Assembly (NCBI GenBank): GCA_026874595.1
Contig: CM049313.1
Coordinates: forward strand, 26,410,008-26,474,007
Length of the DNA: 64,000 nucleotides
Direction: 5' to 3'
From: Sipunculus nudus
Taxonomy: Eukaryota > Annelida > Sipuncula > Golfingiida > Sipunculidae
This document shows, one piece after another, positions 1 to 11,345 of the stretch (its first letter is position 1; each line of letters opens with the position of its first letter). The translations under genes and the position numbers were made by a program. The notes under the pieces were generated by a model that did no database searches, was not told where the DNA came from, and saw only the letters and a list, made by a program, of their open reading frames with translations.

Positions 1-126
1 AACGTGCCGCGGTCGCCACGTGCCAGTGGTCGTGATACGAGGGCTCAGCTGACCGACTCAGTTGAAGAAAATCTTGATCACAAATAAACTTGAAAATACA
101 ACATATAAATGTCACCTTAAAGAATC

Positions 127-683
127 ATTGAGATGAAAAGGGTTACATATAGAGTATATACAGAATTACTTCTTAATGTATGCACAACACCTCTAAAGAT
201 TGGAGAAAAATGGAACAGAGATATATGAACAGCGATTGCCAGGAACTTTTGTTTGAGGCCTTTAACAATATTAAAAAGATAACAATCTCAGAAAATTTAA
301 GAATCTTCCAATTCAATCTTCTTCACAGATGTATACCCTAAACCCCCTTTTTATATCTTATATGAAAAAAGAAACCACAGTGTGCTCTTTATGCATGTCT
401 CAGAAAGAAACAGTTACATCTGTTCTACGAATGCAAATTAACACAAATCTTATGATCCCAAACGAAAAATTGGCTGTCAACTTTACATGTCTTGGTAAAT
501 GAAGAGAATATTAATAAAATAGCTATAATATTAAACAAGACCAGTAACTGCCTGATTGATGATGTTACTTTCAATAAAAAGATTCACATATATATACCTG
601 TAAATGCAATTATGCAAAACCAGTTTTATATAGTTTTAAAATATACATTGAACAAATTTATAACAGTAACTAAACAGAAATGA
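127..683 (+). pseudogene. L1-like non-LTR retrotransposon ORF2, C-terminal fragment
   Basis: Translation in two frames gives the typical end of an L1/Tx1-type ORF2 protein. A segment near 255-330 reads NLRIFQFNLLHRC, matching the 'LR.FQ.K.LHR' signature ahead of the zinc-binding module. Around 375-440 there is a C-x2-C followed, after a one-base frameshift, by HLFYEC, giving the CCHC-like RVT zinc-binding motif. An open stretch continues to the stop after 680. An internal stop (near 450) and at least one frameshift show it is dead. The reverse transcriptase domain is absent, so this is a 5'-truncated copy, or the window cuts it. The family call rests on the zinc-binding signature only. Confidence 0.6.
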
Positions 684-1655
684 AATTCACATTCTCAAGG
701 AAAAATCAAAACCCTTCCACTTCAATTTCTACATGTACATGTGTGCATGTATAATCAGATACATGTGTTTATACAATTGTATATAGTAGTATGTACCCAC
801 TTGACCTTTTAAAAAGAAAAACTCAACAGCGAGTAGATATACAATGAATGCATGTTACTTCTATATTTTGTATGTATAATACAAAATATGTATTCTTTGT
901 ATGTCTTATGTATAATGTACGTATATATCCTAAGTGTCTTTGTATGTATGTGTTATATGTCTTTTTATAATAAGAAGTTATGATATTGATTAAATACAAA
1001 TAAGAAAAAGAAAATGTAAAAAACATAAAATAAAATAATCTGTTATTATCATATTTTCCCTGATCATATGACAATTTTATCGAAACATACAAGAAAAGGT
1101 AAAAAGAAAAATTTGCCCGCCCGGACTGATTTCTGAAATAAAGTGCCTGAGATCCAAACTTTTTTCCCTTTTCCTCTGTTTCTTTTCGATATAGACGTAA
1201 AGACTCCACGTTAAATATTACATTTGTAAATGGACGGAGACGTGAATCCCTTCTCTGGATGCATGGAGAGGGTGTGGGAGGGGGACATTACAGGAGGCGA
1301 TATTATTTCACCTTTTAAAAATTGAAACGTTTGGGCTCTTTTTATAGACTGGACATGAACTCTCGCACAGTCGCCCTAGATTTTAAAACTACGGTGAGAA
1401 CGAGCTCACTTATAATAAGAAAGATGTGAGACATCCGCATTATTTCAAAATATTTTAATACTATAACAACGTACATCTGGTATTAAATCTTTGGTGATAT
1501 TATTAATGTATAAAAAATAAATAAGATTTTCCTGGAGTATTTCTTCCCATATTTACTTATGCATTCAATACATACTGATTTGTCATCTCACAGTCGTTTT
1601 TAATCTTCCACGGACTGAAGTTTATCAAAGCGAATTCACATGAATCGGAATAACT

Positions 1656-1800
1656 AGTGAATTGATGATTCAAACGATGATCTGTGCTAGATAACAAAAT
1701 ATATTTTAAGGACCTTAAGTTTTGCTAGTTAATTGATGATTAAAACAGTGATCTGTGCTAGTTAACAAAATAAATTTCAAGGACTTATAGATTTGCTGTT
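1656..1800. repeat. Two-copy tandem duplication, about 72 bp unit
   Basis: The block starting 'gtgaattgatgattcaaac' is followed directly by 'gttaattgatgattaaaac'. Both copies contain 'gatctgtgctag', 'taacaaaata' and 'aaggac' in the same order. The copies differ at several bases, so the duplication is not recent. Confidence 0.75.
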
Positions 1801-1849
1801 AGGTCTGAAGATAATACTGCTTTGTCCTCTGAGCAATTACAGTGGAACC

Positions 1850-1996
1850 TCTCATAGTTGGCACTTCTATAAAGTGGGCACCTCTATAAAGTGGGCACTT
1901 TTGGGCAGTCCCGTTTTTCTTATTTTTATTATGTTTAGCTAATGCATGTGGGCACCTCTATATTCTGTAAAGTAGGCAGTTTTCCAGAGCTAATGT
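1850..1996. repeat. Short direct repeats of TATAAAGTGGGCAC, possible pogo/Tigger-type end
   Basis: The stretch begins CAGTGGAACCTCTCATAG and then repeats a 'TATAAAGTGGGCACCTC' unit two to three times, with looser copies to 1996. A CAGTGGAACCTC start followed by subterminal repeats is the style of pogo/Tigger-type ends. No matching opposite end was found nearby, so only an end fragment can be claimed. Confidence 0.3.
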
Positions 1997-2592
1997 GGGC
2001 ACTTCACAGATTTTCCTTACAGCAATTTTATAAGCCTTCTTTATAGCGTTTTTAAAGTTATTAAGATAATATTAATTCTTAATTATTTATTAATAATATT
2101 CATAAATTTTAATAATAACAATCAAAACTGCTTTTCTGCTCAGTCGTCGACTCGAGCTTTGCCTTTATTAAATAGACAGGGACTTTTCATGAAATCATTA
2201 AAAAACCACAACTGTTACATTATGGTATAGCAGAATATGTGTCTTGTGTCGTCCTTCGGACATGCCAAGTTTCATGGATTGGATATCTTTTTCGTTTAGA
2301 TTTGAATATTTCTGAAAGTAAACAAACAAACAATTTGTCTGTTTGTTTCTCTGAATTTGATATCTCGAAAGTACTTGTCACCCTCCCAAATACTTTGTAT
2401 ACTATTGTACTAGGTTTGACCGGCAGGAAATACTGAACAACTTAGGAGACGGTAAAAGTATTATTTAATGTTTTTTTTTCAAACCCCCATTAGGGATTAC
2501 AAGTGTAGGCTAGACCAAATGTATGTATCTGTAATAACGCATATATAAGCTTATCAAACGTCTTATTAGTTGGATAAAACTACACACATACC

Positions 2593-2633
2593 ATTCCCCG
2601 TTACAACTACAGAACTCAAGCACAAACGCATCA
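2593..2633. repeat. 41-bp perfect direct repeat, copy 1
   Basis: Identical over 41 bases to 4536-4576, beginning attccccgttac and ending caaacgcatca. The two copies bracket 1.9 kb. This copy is followed by a less AT-rich stretch (2640-2960) with no recognisable protein. Confidence 0.85.
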
Positions 2634-2639
2634 AATGGT

Positions 2640-3110
2640 GGAGAATCCAAAATCCCATTATCTGCGAAGGATCTTGAAGTATTTCTTAAGGGACATTAAT
2701 TATCCTGACGACACAATTTTCATTCATCGCCTAATGGCCTCACCACATCTCCGGACGGATCCGTTTAAAATGCAAAATACAAGCCAGAGACGCTGCATGC
2801 CGACAGGGATCACGCCTTACCCGCCATAACTGTCATCGTATATCGGCCATGATGAACTGGACTGCTATTCCAACATGCGCGACCAGCGAAACCAACGCCA
2901 TGAACCGGACCCCAGGGACCCATTGAACCCACCCCATCGGCAACTTCAGGTCATGAGCTTAAAAAAACCTTTGAAAATCTTCTTCTCTGAAATCATTCAG
3001 CCAAATAGTTCTTTATTTCACAAAAATAATCCCAGAGATAAGCTCTCTCTTGTTTGTTCAAATGGTTTGGGTTTGATGAATTTTGGCCAAGTTACAGGAA
3101 TTTGAATTTA
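2640..3110. other. Less AT-rich stretch, no recognised gene
   Basis: GC content is visibly higher here than on either side (many CCG, CGC and ACCC words). Short open frames exist, such as 2635-2829 and 2875-3105 on the plus strand. None matches a family I recognise, and there is no clear splice-site framing. Confidence 0.3.
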
Positions 3111-3119
3111 GTCATTTGG

Positions 3120-3900
3120 CCAAGTAATCATACTCACATGATCATCTCAGAAACAACAGGAGTTAGCATCACCAAGTTTTGTGCAAATGTTGGTCACATG
3201 ACTTATATTTGAAATTACAGTTTGTGGTGCAATCTACATCGACGTGTTTTTACGGAAAAAAACTCATAATTTTAGCCTCTTTCAGTTTAAAAATGTTTTA
3301 TGATGAAACTGTCAAGCTAAATCATTTAATTTTTAACTAGTATTATCCTGGAATGGGGTTCTTTCAACTGTGAAAGAATAGATTGGGTTTGTTGATTTTT
3401 GGTAGAGTCATAGAAAGCTTAAATTGGTCTATTTCAAACTAAGGACTGCAATAGTCTTCTTCTGCAAAACTGTTGTTTCAACTGTTATTACATTGCACAA
3501 ACATTATTCTTAGGAAGCCTTTGTTCAAGTTTACTTCAATGATTTTTGGGCAGAATTATTGGACCTTTAATAATGAAAGCTAAAGGACTACATCTTTGAT
3601 GGCTTTCTCATTCACAAGACTAGTGGCGCCACCTACAATGACTTTTGCACAGTGTATGTGCCTGCTTATTTCTCGGGAGGGATTTGATATATCAGCCTTA
3701 AATTGCGCATATTTACAAATATTGGCTAGTTTTTTTTCGAAAAAGAAGACTGGTGGCGCCACCAACAATAATTTTTGCAGAATGTATGTCCCTGCTTATT
3801 TCTCAGGAAGGGTTTGAAATATCAGCCTGAAATTGGACATTTGTATACATCTTGGATAACTACATCGTATACAAGACTGATGGCTCCACCTACAATCATT
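3120..3900. repeat. Dispersed mollusc-type repeat core with GGTGGCGCCACC sites
   Basis: It contains phrases shared with 38100-39000 and 46690-47260 ('agctagcatcaccaa', 'gttggtcacatgac', 'gtggcgccacctacat'). Two tandem subunits near 3600-3900 each carry 'ggtggcgccacc' or a near copy and 'cctgcttatttctc.gg'. It encodes nothing evident. No terminal hairpin is seen, so this is an end-less fragment of the family. Confidence 0.65.
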
Positions 3901-4181
3901 TTTATGTTGTGTGCTGCCATACCAGTATTTCAGCAGTTAGGTTTTTGTAATTGATTCTTGTACAAAATGTGTAGTACTTGCATTGTTCTTAAAAATGTTA
4001 CACATGTAGGCCTACCACATGTAGGCCGACTAAGTAATGGTCCAGCATTGAAGCATTATACATGATGTATAAACCATTGCACGGGTTCTCATAAGGCTTG
4101 TAGGCTCTGTTTTTAATTCAGCATGTTCGAGTGTAGTTCACAGTTTCAAGCGCCAGGTAATGCTACATATATATGCTACGC

Positions 4182-4351
4182 ATATTGTTACGGGGTGACA
4201 TAAAAGCAGACCGAACTGTCTCGATATAGTGAAGCTTGCTTTCCTAGCGAAGCGGTTGGGACCCCGCACTTGTGCGCCACCGACCTGCATGGTTCTACTC
4301 CCGGGTCGGCCCAGGATTTTCCCCCTCAACTATTTGTCTTCGTAACAATAT
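4182..4351 (+). mobile_element. Small inverted-repeat element with tRNA-like A and B boxes
   Basis: The segment starts ATATTGTTACG (4182-4192) and ends with the exact reverse complement CGTAACAATAT (4341-4351). Between them are a pol III A-box-like TAGCGAAGCGG (4245-4255) and a B-box-like GGTTCTACTCC (4291-4301), spaced as in a tRNA. It could be a tRNA-derived SINE inserted into or capturing a palindromic site, or a MITE whose tRNA match is chance. No clear target duplication was found. Confidence 0.4.
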
Positions 4352-4535
4352 CAGTATGTGAACTGTAATATGGTACGATAGGCGTAGCTAGTAGCCCTGT
4401 CTCAGTGGACAGCTCGGCCACTTGGGGTCTCTTGGGAAGCTGACACCTACCAGGTCAGATGTAATCTAGCGGTGTCTTGTTACAATATAGCGTCATTGGA
4501 CATATACATTTAATTCCCCGTTAATTCCGGGGTTA

Positions 4536-4576
4536 ATTCCCCGTTACAACTACAGAACTCAAGCACAAACGCATCA
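4536..4576. repeat. 41-bp perfect direct repeat, copy 2
   Basis: Exact copy of 2593-2633 in the same orientation. It is preceded by a local repeat of 'ttaattcc(cc)g' at 4511-4540. It may mark the edges of a decayed element or a slipped duplication. Confidence 0.85.
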
Positions 4577-5108
4577 GTAGCATTGAGCACACACAGGGGC
4601 CTAACTACAAACATATCTTTAATCAAAACAAAGCTTACCCATTCATTAAATAAAGACAAACAAACGTTAACATTCAGAAGAAATAAACAACATTGAAACG
4701 CGTAAATATTAATGTATAGCAAACCGATACCCTGTTATAATCAGTGTTATACTCTAATTTCTTTCAAGTTTTACTCACTTGTGTTTATTTGAATAACCAG
4801 TAGCCTGAATTATTTTCCCTTGTGTGCGTTTAATATATTTATGTTGTTTATCAGCTAATGGGGAATTTGACCTGTGGTATATACGTCTTGGCATATTATC
4901 TTATTCTCTTATATTTTCCACCTTTTGGTGAATGAATTATTTAACGATAGTAAATATTCATAAATTAATGCTCTGGGTATATCTTATTTTACTACCACTT
5001 TTAATGGTTTATCTTTTCATCATCGGTTAGAACAAATGCGTTCAATAATATGTTCCCCAACAAATTCGAACGGATATTTGCAGCCCCTATCAAATGACAT
5101 GTATAGCT
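4577..5108. other. AT-rich non-coding flank of the LTR element
   Basis: No recognisable gene or repeat structure. It ends in the 4-bp target site AGCT (5105-5108), which is repeated at 21909-21912 on the other side of the LTR element. Confidence 0.6.
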
Positions 5109-5954
5109 TATTACAGATGCATCTTTTATTGTATGCAGCAGTCTTGCATGTGTCTGTGTAGCGCTGGCATTGTCCGTTGCCATGGGTGACGCGCGAGCCT
5201 GGCCCGGCCCCACGTCTGGGGTCTGGCGTGTATAGACACAGTGCTAATCTGGAACTTTCTGGGCCGGACGCGCTCTATGAGCGCGTGTCTTGTAATGTTC
5301 TTTGGGCGTGTGTATTATGAATTGTTGGGTCCTTTCGATTGTTCGAGAAATAGAAGTTTCTAGAATTTTAGGATGAAAATTCATAAATAGAGGCTGTGTT
5401 TTAGAGCCGGAGGGGGGGGGGAGAAATATTCCAGCGGACACGGAAGAGTGTGAGTCAGTTTTGGATCTATCCGATAATTGCAGTAGTTACAGGGATCCTA
5501 CGAACTCTAGGCAGATTTAGTGCGGTCTGTCTCTAGTTTACTTTCGGGATTATTACAAGGATTTCACTTTTGGATTACAACAGAATGATTTTGTGATTGA
5601 ATTGGACTATTATTCTCTAAGAAGAGATATGTGAACTGTTCATCAGGATTATACATTTAAAGGACTTGTTGTCGCTATGACAGTGGTGGTATCGAGGTAC
5701 TGTACACTTTATTTATTATACTGTGTGATTGTATTGATTTGCTGTTGTACTGTTGTAATACTGTGTAATTGTATTGATTTAGTGTATTGTAATGTTAGGG
5801 TTGTTTTAAGAATTAATCATTATTAATTGTTAACAAAAAAAAACACTGACTTTTATATTCATTCCCCTGATTCATTCATTCTGATTTTTTTTATCTCCAT
5901 AACAAAATTTTTGCCTCTCACGACTGTGATATGTTGATATTAGGTTCCGTTACA
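5109..5954 (+). repeat. 5' LTR of the Gypsy element
   Basis: Aligns by eye with 21164-21908. Shared blocks include 'tgtgtctgtgtagcgct', 'agcgcgtgtcttgtaatg', 'ttccagcggacacgg', 'tgacagtggtggtat' and the closing 'attaggttccgt.aca'. It is 846 bp against 745 bp for the 3' copy. Two blocks (about 5206-5268 and 5447-5495) are absent from the 3' LTR. Confidence 0.92.
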
Positions 5955-5960
5955 TAAAAT

Positions 5961-5978
5961 TGTGTGCTCGTCCGGGAT
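5961..5978 (+). promoter_or_regulatory. Primer binding site, tRNA-Pro-like
   Basis: TGTGTGCTCGTCCGGGAT matches the tRNA-Pro primer site used by murine-leukaemia-type elements (TGGGGGCTCGTCCGGGAT) at 16 of 18 positions. It lies 6 bases after the LTR end, where a minus-strand primer site is expected. Confidence 0.8.
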
Positions 5979-6126
5979 GTTTAATAGTTTTGAAAATTTA
6001 TTAGGCCTTGACCTAGAGACACTGTTTACAATACATTGTTTACAAGATTACATATTGTTTAGAATACATTAATTTGTTTACAGGATTTATCTCATTGGTT
6101 TATTGTTATTGTTTTAACATCTTAAC

Positions 6127-6430
6127 ATGGCAGATTTCAAACCTGAGACATTTGTTGACGATCCCGACCCTGATCAACTTGAATAGTTGACAAAAGATCA
6201 GTTGTTGCGTTTGGGACAACACATAGGGCTAGGTGTGAAAAAAGCTTTGAGAAAGCCTGATATCATTGCTAAAATCATGCAAGATCTGGTTAGCAAAGGT
6301 TTAATTGAAGAGAGTGAAGTGGAAACATAAAAAAATGACAGCCTTGCTATGCAGTTAGAATTAAAAAGTTAGAAATGCAACATGAGCTACCATTTAAACA
6401 GTTCGAGATGGAAGAACATGAAAGATTAAA
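6127..6430 (+). pseudogene. gag: Gypsy gag, N-terminal part (before nested insertion)
   Basis: The ATG at 6127 follows the leader. The frame reads MADFKPETFVDD, an acidic stretch, then LTKDQLLRLGQHIGL and a lysine-rich helix resembling the SAP-like N-terminal region of some Gypsy gag proteins. In-frame stops occur at 6184 (TAG) and 6328 (TAA). After the second stop, a charged heptad-like stretch (MQLEL...EMEEHERLK) suggests a coiled coil. That stretch continues after the nested insertion as KEIELKRQELERLKLKH at 16371, showing the break fell inside the coiled-coil codons. Confidence 0.75.
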
Positions 6431-7464
6431 GTGTTTATAGGTGGTTACAGTAACAAGTACAAAATATACTTGTTGTCATTCGGATGTATATCTGTACATG
6501 TCTGAGTTATAAATTTAAAATTGGAGAGGTATATACCATGTTTCATAACAATCCACAAAATGCTTCCTGAGAAATAAGCTCCTCAGTTATTTTCTATTCT
6601 AAGCTCTGTGACCTCGATAAGTCAGTCAAGAACACCCATCTTTGAATTTTACCAAGATATTGTTAATATGCAATAGCTCTGGAAAAAATGAAGTTCCTGT
6701 GTTGAATACCTTTGGAGATATCCCGCACAAAAGGCCAATAAAAATTCATTAAAAATCAGAAAAAGTAGGTGGGGCCCCCAAACTTGTGCAGCAGGTACAG
6801 ACCATCAGTCCCAATGATCATAGTAAGATCCAATGGTTCCTGAGAAATTAGCTTCTAAGTATTTGTCTGTAATCAGCTCTAAAATTTAACGTAGAAAATA
6901 AGGTCAAGGTCATGCACCCATCTTTGAACTTGACCAAGATTTTGTCGATATACATCATCACCAAAGAATGAAAATTCCTGTGGTGAATCCTTTTAGAGAT
7001 ATCCTGCTCACAAGGCCTAAGTTGAAAAAACCGCTAAAAATTCGTAAAAAAATTAAAAAAAATTGTAGATGGCGCTACAAAACTTGTGGAGCAGGTAAAG
7101 ACTTTCAGTTCAATTGACCATAGAAATTTTTGTAAAAATCCACCCAATGGTTCCTTAGATATAAGCTTCTAAGTATTTTTCTACACTCTAAAAACGGATT
7201 GGTTGAAACAGCTACCAATTTAATTGGTTGAAGCAGATATTGGTTAAAATCAACCAAATATTGTTTGAGTAGAGCCCAGAATAGTGGTTGACACCGACCG
7301 CGGCCAATTGGTTGCCCGCAAACTGAAAATCTGATACAAAGTAACATTTAGATTTGTTATATGTTTCCGACAAGGGAGCACGTGCGCGATCGCCTTTCCT
7401 CATTGGACGCTGCATAGGAGCTGCGTGTTTGTCCACGTGTTTTTTTAGCGTCTTCTAGTTCAAC

Positions 7465-7544
7465 ATGGACGAATTTGTGAAGAAGATGCTTGAAGTTGAA
7501 GCAGGAGCAAGGGACCTGGGTGTTCTTCACATGTCATATAAAGG
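7465..7544 (+). CDS. Possible first coding exon inside the TIR transposon
   Basis: An ATG at 7465 opens 26 codons beginning MDEFVKKMLEVEAGARDLG and running into a good splice donor (AAGG|GTAAGG, GT at 7545). It lies just inside the transposon's left end, where a transposase start exon would sit. The putative next exon is at 13030-13143, but joining the two gives an early stop, so the model is incomplete or the gene is dead. The protein family is not recognised. Confidence 0.35.
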
Positions 7545-8639
7545 GTAAGGCTTATTTTTCTGGTTAGATTTCACTGGCTTTAGTATTTAATTTGGCTGTA
7601 AAGTATTTTTAGAACTGACTTTAACAAGTGTATTTAGTTTTAAACCGACACGCTAAATTCATTGCCGTCATGATTCATTGATTGATTGATGATGCAAAAA
7701 AAGATTAGATCACTTCATTAGAATCCAATAACATCTTGCATATTCTAAGTCATCCGATTAAAAAAATGTTAAATGGTCAAAAATTAGGCTTATAATTGAA
7801 TTTTTGTTGTTGAGGCTCTGTTATAGTCACTTGCTTTGTCCAGATGCAGGCAGCCCACTCCTGGTCACTGGAAGTTAAGTTAGCTATGCCAGGGTTCCTG
7901 ATTTGTTACAGGTCACTGGGGGAGATCCCCTGCTGTGACAGGTGAACAGTTATTCTCATATCAACTCCAACCTCCTCCCCCTGCCAACCCTACCCACCAA
8001 GTGTTATGCAGTAATTGTTATTGTTTGCCCTGTATTTCCTCAACTGTAATGCTGTTTCCTCTCCAATATACAAAACTTTCCTTGAATGAGTAATTCAATG
8101 AGTAATCCAGAAGATGCCATTTGGGTTAATGTAGCATTTTTAAAGAAATCCATTTCCTTTTAAATGATTTTAAAATATTAAAATTAAACCCATCAGTATG
8201 CATAAATTTATAAAATATGAAGCAAATTACAGATAAATAAAGGCACAATTAAAAATTGTGAAATCTGAATCAAGTATTATTTTTAGATATTTATTGTTTT
8301 GCAAATTTAAAAGATATATTTGTGTGTTAAAAAATAAATATACATTTGTATGCATGATGTGGGGTTATCTGACAAGACTGAGATATATGATGATGCAATT
8401 TAGAATTATGAATTAACTTTTATATTCAGATATATATGTTTTATTGGGAATGTATAGAAGTATATACTTAAAATTAACAAGTGACCCATGGGTCATGACG
8501 CTCAGCTGACTGGGAAGAGATTCGCAAAAGGAAATTTTATCATCAGAATGGTAGTATATACCCATTCAACTGAAGCATCAAACAGATTAACCAACAGGCC
8601 AAGATTTAGTCTGTATTTATATATCTCAAAAATAGAGAA

Positions 8640-9835
8640 AAATGTGTAAACTTTTAAAAATAGAATACGGGTAACCGACAAGTGACTACATGTATCTGCC
8701 AAAATCGGATAGTGAGGCATGGATTGAGAAGCAAGGGGAAATAGAGTGAGGTATGTTGCATATTAGCATGGATGTCTGCAGCCTAAATGTGTATGTAGGT
8801 TGTGCCACCTACCACAAATCCAGAAAGCTGTCCAAGTTGTATACACCTGCAAAATTTTAGGCTGAAAAGTCAAACCACTACATGTATATGAGCGATTTTT
8901 GCCCATGGCAGACAAACAGACAAACACTGTGCAAAAATCTTTGCAGGTAACCCCTCCAGTTTTGTGTATGATAAAGACCTATGTGAGATCTAAACACATG
9001 CACAATTTTGGCCCAATCGGTCAAATGGTTCCTGAGATATGAGCTTGGATGTGTCCAGCGTTAACTAGAATGTAGGTGGCGCCACCTGTCATAAAATCAA
9101 GAAAGCTGTCCACGATGTATAAACCTGCAAAATTTTAGGCAGTTATGTCGAACCACTACAGAGAAATGAGTAATTTTAGGCCACGGCAGACTAACAGACA
9201 GATGCTGTGCAAACATTGTTACAGGTGGCGCCACCATTTTTTGTGTATGTTACAGAGCTATCAAAGGGCTACATTTGTATAAATTTTATTTCCTGATCGG
9301 TCAAACGGTTCCCGAGATATAAGCTTGGATGTCATCAGCGTGAACGTGAACGTAGGTGGCGCCACCTGTCATAAAATCAAGAAAGCTATCCTGGATGTAT
9401 ACACATGACGAATTTCAGGTGAATTAGTCAATTCACTGCAGAGATATGAGTGATTTTAACCCAAGGCAGATGAACAGATGGACACTGTGCAAACATGGTT
9501 ACAGGTGGCGCCACCATTTTTTGTGTATGTTATAAAGCAATCCAAGGGCTACATTTGTATCAATTTTATTTCCTGATCGGTCAAACGGTTCCCGAGATAT
9601 GAGGGTTTATGAGTGGAAACAGACCCACAAATGGACACTGGATAGAGAGGAAAGGTCAGAGGTCAATGCAACTTGGTTAGGCACCAGTTCACATGTGACC
9701 CGATAATAGGTGTAAGTTTGGGAAAAATTGGTCCATTAGTCTCCGAGGAGCTCTCTGGAAACGAACGCCGCCGCGGCGGAGGAACTCGGTCAAAAACATA
9801 GTATCCGCAAAACTTCGTTTTGGCGGATACAAAAA
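8640..9835 (+). repeat. R2 repeat family: 282-bp units, DR1-like motif and GTATCCGC hairpin
   Basis: This part of the H element matches, in inverse orientation, 47520-49420 and 62460-63080. It holds 'ggtggcgccacctgtcat' and 'ggtggcgccaccatttt' half-units at 9072/9354 and 9223/9505 (282 bp apart). It also has AGGTCAGAGGTCA at about 9655-9667 and a closing hairpin GTATCCGC-AAAAC/GTTTT-GCGGATAC at 9801-9830. The hairpin suggests R2 is an element in its own right that landed in, or fused with, H. Confidence 0.65.
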
Positions 9836-9837
9836 TA

Positions 9838-11345
9838 CAGGTGGCTCCACCAGTCTGCAGAAACTAATAAAAACACTTAATGGTCAATATCCATGCAAAA
9901 AATCATGGTGATCTCTGCATTAGTTGTTCAGATACTTCAGTTTTTGTATCAAATTGTCCATTATTCTGAGGGATACTTCGGAGTCCTATAGCTTGAAGGA
10001 TATGGGTAACAGAGACCTAATTTCAAGTTTCCACAGGCACCTTTTATGGGCCTCCTTGCATGACAAGAATGAAGATTCTAGGTCCAGTTGTTGCGATTTG
10101 TACCCTGTTGACAGATAACCACATCTTTAAAGGTCTCAAAAAAAAGAAAAAAATTCGTAAAAATTTGAAAAAAAAATAGAGGTGGCACACCCAGTCTGCA
10201 GAAACTGATGGAACAGCTCATGATCAATATGTATGCCGAAAATCATGACCATCAGTGTTGTAGTTATTGAAAAACTGCAGTTTTTGTATCAAATTTTCCA
10301 TTATTCTGGGGGGGGGGGGGGTATTTTGGACCCATACAGCTTAAAGAATATGGGTAACAGAGACCTAATTTCAAGTTTCCACGGAGACTTTTCATGGGTC
10401 TCCCTGTGTGTCAAGAATGAAGATTCTTGGTCCAGTTTTTATGATTTGTGCCCTGTTAACAGATGTTCATATCTTTAAAGGTCTCAAAAATACAGAAAAA
10501 TTTCGTAAAAAAAAACCGAACAAATACAGGTGGTGCCACCAGTCTGCAGAAACTTATGAAACACTCCATGATCAATATCCATGCAAACAATTATGGTTAT
10601 CTCTGCATTAGTTGTTCAGATACTTTAGCTTTTGTATCAAATTTTCCATTATTCTGAGCTGTACTTTGGAGTGCCATAGCTCAAAGGATATCGATAACAG
10701 AGACCAAATTTCAGGTTTCCATGGAGACTTATCATGGGTCTCCCTGTGTGTCAAGAACGAAGATTCTAGGTCCAGTCGTTACGATTTGTACCCTGTTGAC
10801 AGATAACTACATCCTTAAAGGTCTCAAAAATGGAGAAAACAATTCGTGAACATTGAAAAATACAGGTGGCGCCACCAGTCTGCACAAACTGATGAAACAT
10901 CTCATGATCAATATGTATGTTGAAAATCATGGCCATCAGTGATGTAGTTAATGAGATATTGAAGTTTTTGTATAAATTTTTGACTATTCTGGGGGGTAAT
11001 TTTGGGCCCCATAGCTCAAAGGATATGGGTAACAGAGACCTAATTTCTGGTTTCCATGGAGACTTTTCATAGGTCTCTCAGTGTGTCTAAAATGAAGATT
11101 CTAGGTCCAGTCGTTACGATTTGTGCCACGCTAACAGATGACAGCATCCTCAAAGGTCTCAAAAATAGAGGAAAAAATCGTAAAAAATCAAACAGTACAG
11201 GTGGCGCCACCAGTCTGCAGGAACTGATCGAACATCTCATGATCAATATGTATGCCAAAAATGAAGACCATCAGTGATGTAGTTATTGAGATATTGAAGT
11301 TTTTGTATGAAATTTTTTACTATTCTGGGGGGTACTTTGGGGCCC
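9838..11345 (+). repeat. Tandem array, about 340 bp period, five units
   Basis: Unit landmarks are 'aggtgg...ccaccagtctgca' at about 9838, 10182, 10529, 10864 and 11200. Each is followed by 'atgatcaatat', 'attattctg' plus a G tract, 'gggtaacagagaccta' and 'tctaggtccagt'. The G tract at the same place in each unit varies in length (about 14 at 10307, about 6 at 10990 and 11326). Confidence 0.85.

Noticed and set aside
823-1209. 128-codon open frame on the minus strand, one of the longest non-transposon frames
   Set aside because: The composition is driven by AT-rich and TATG/TGTA-rich DNA. It has no recognisable domain and no promoter or splice context.
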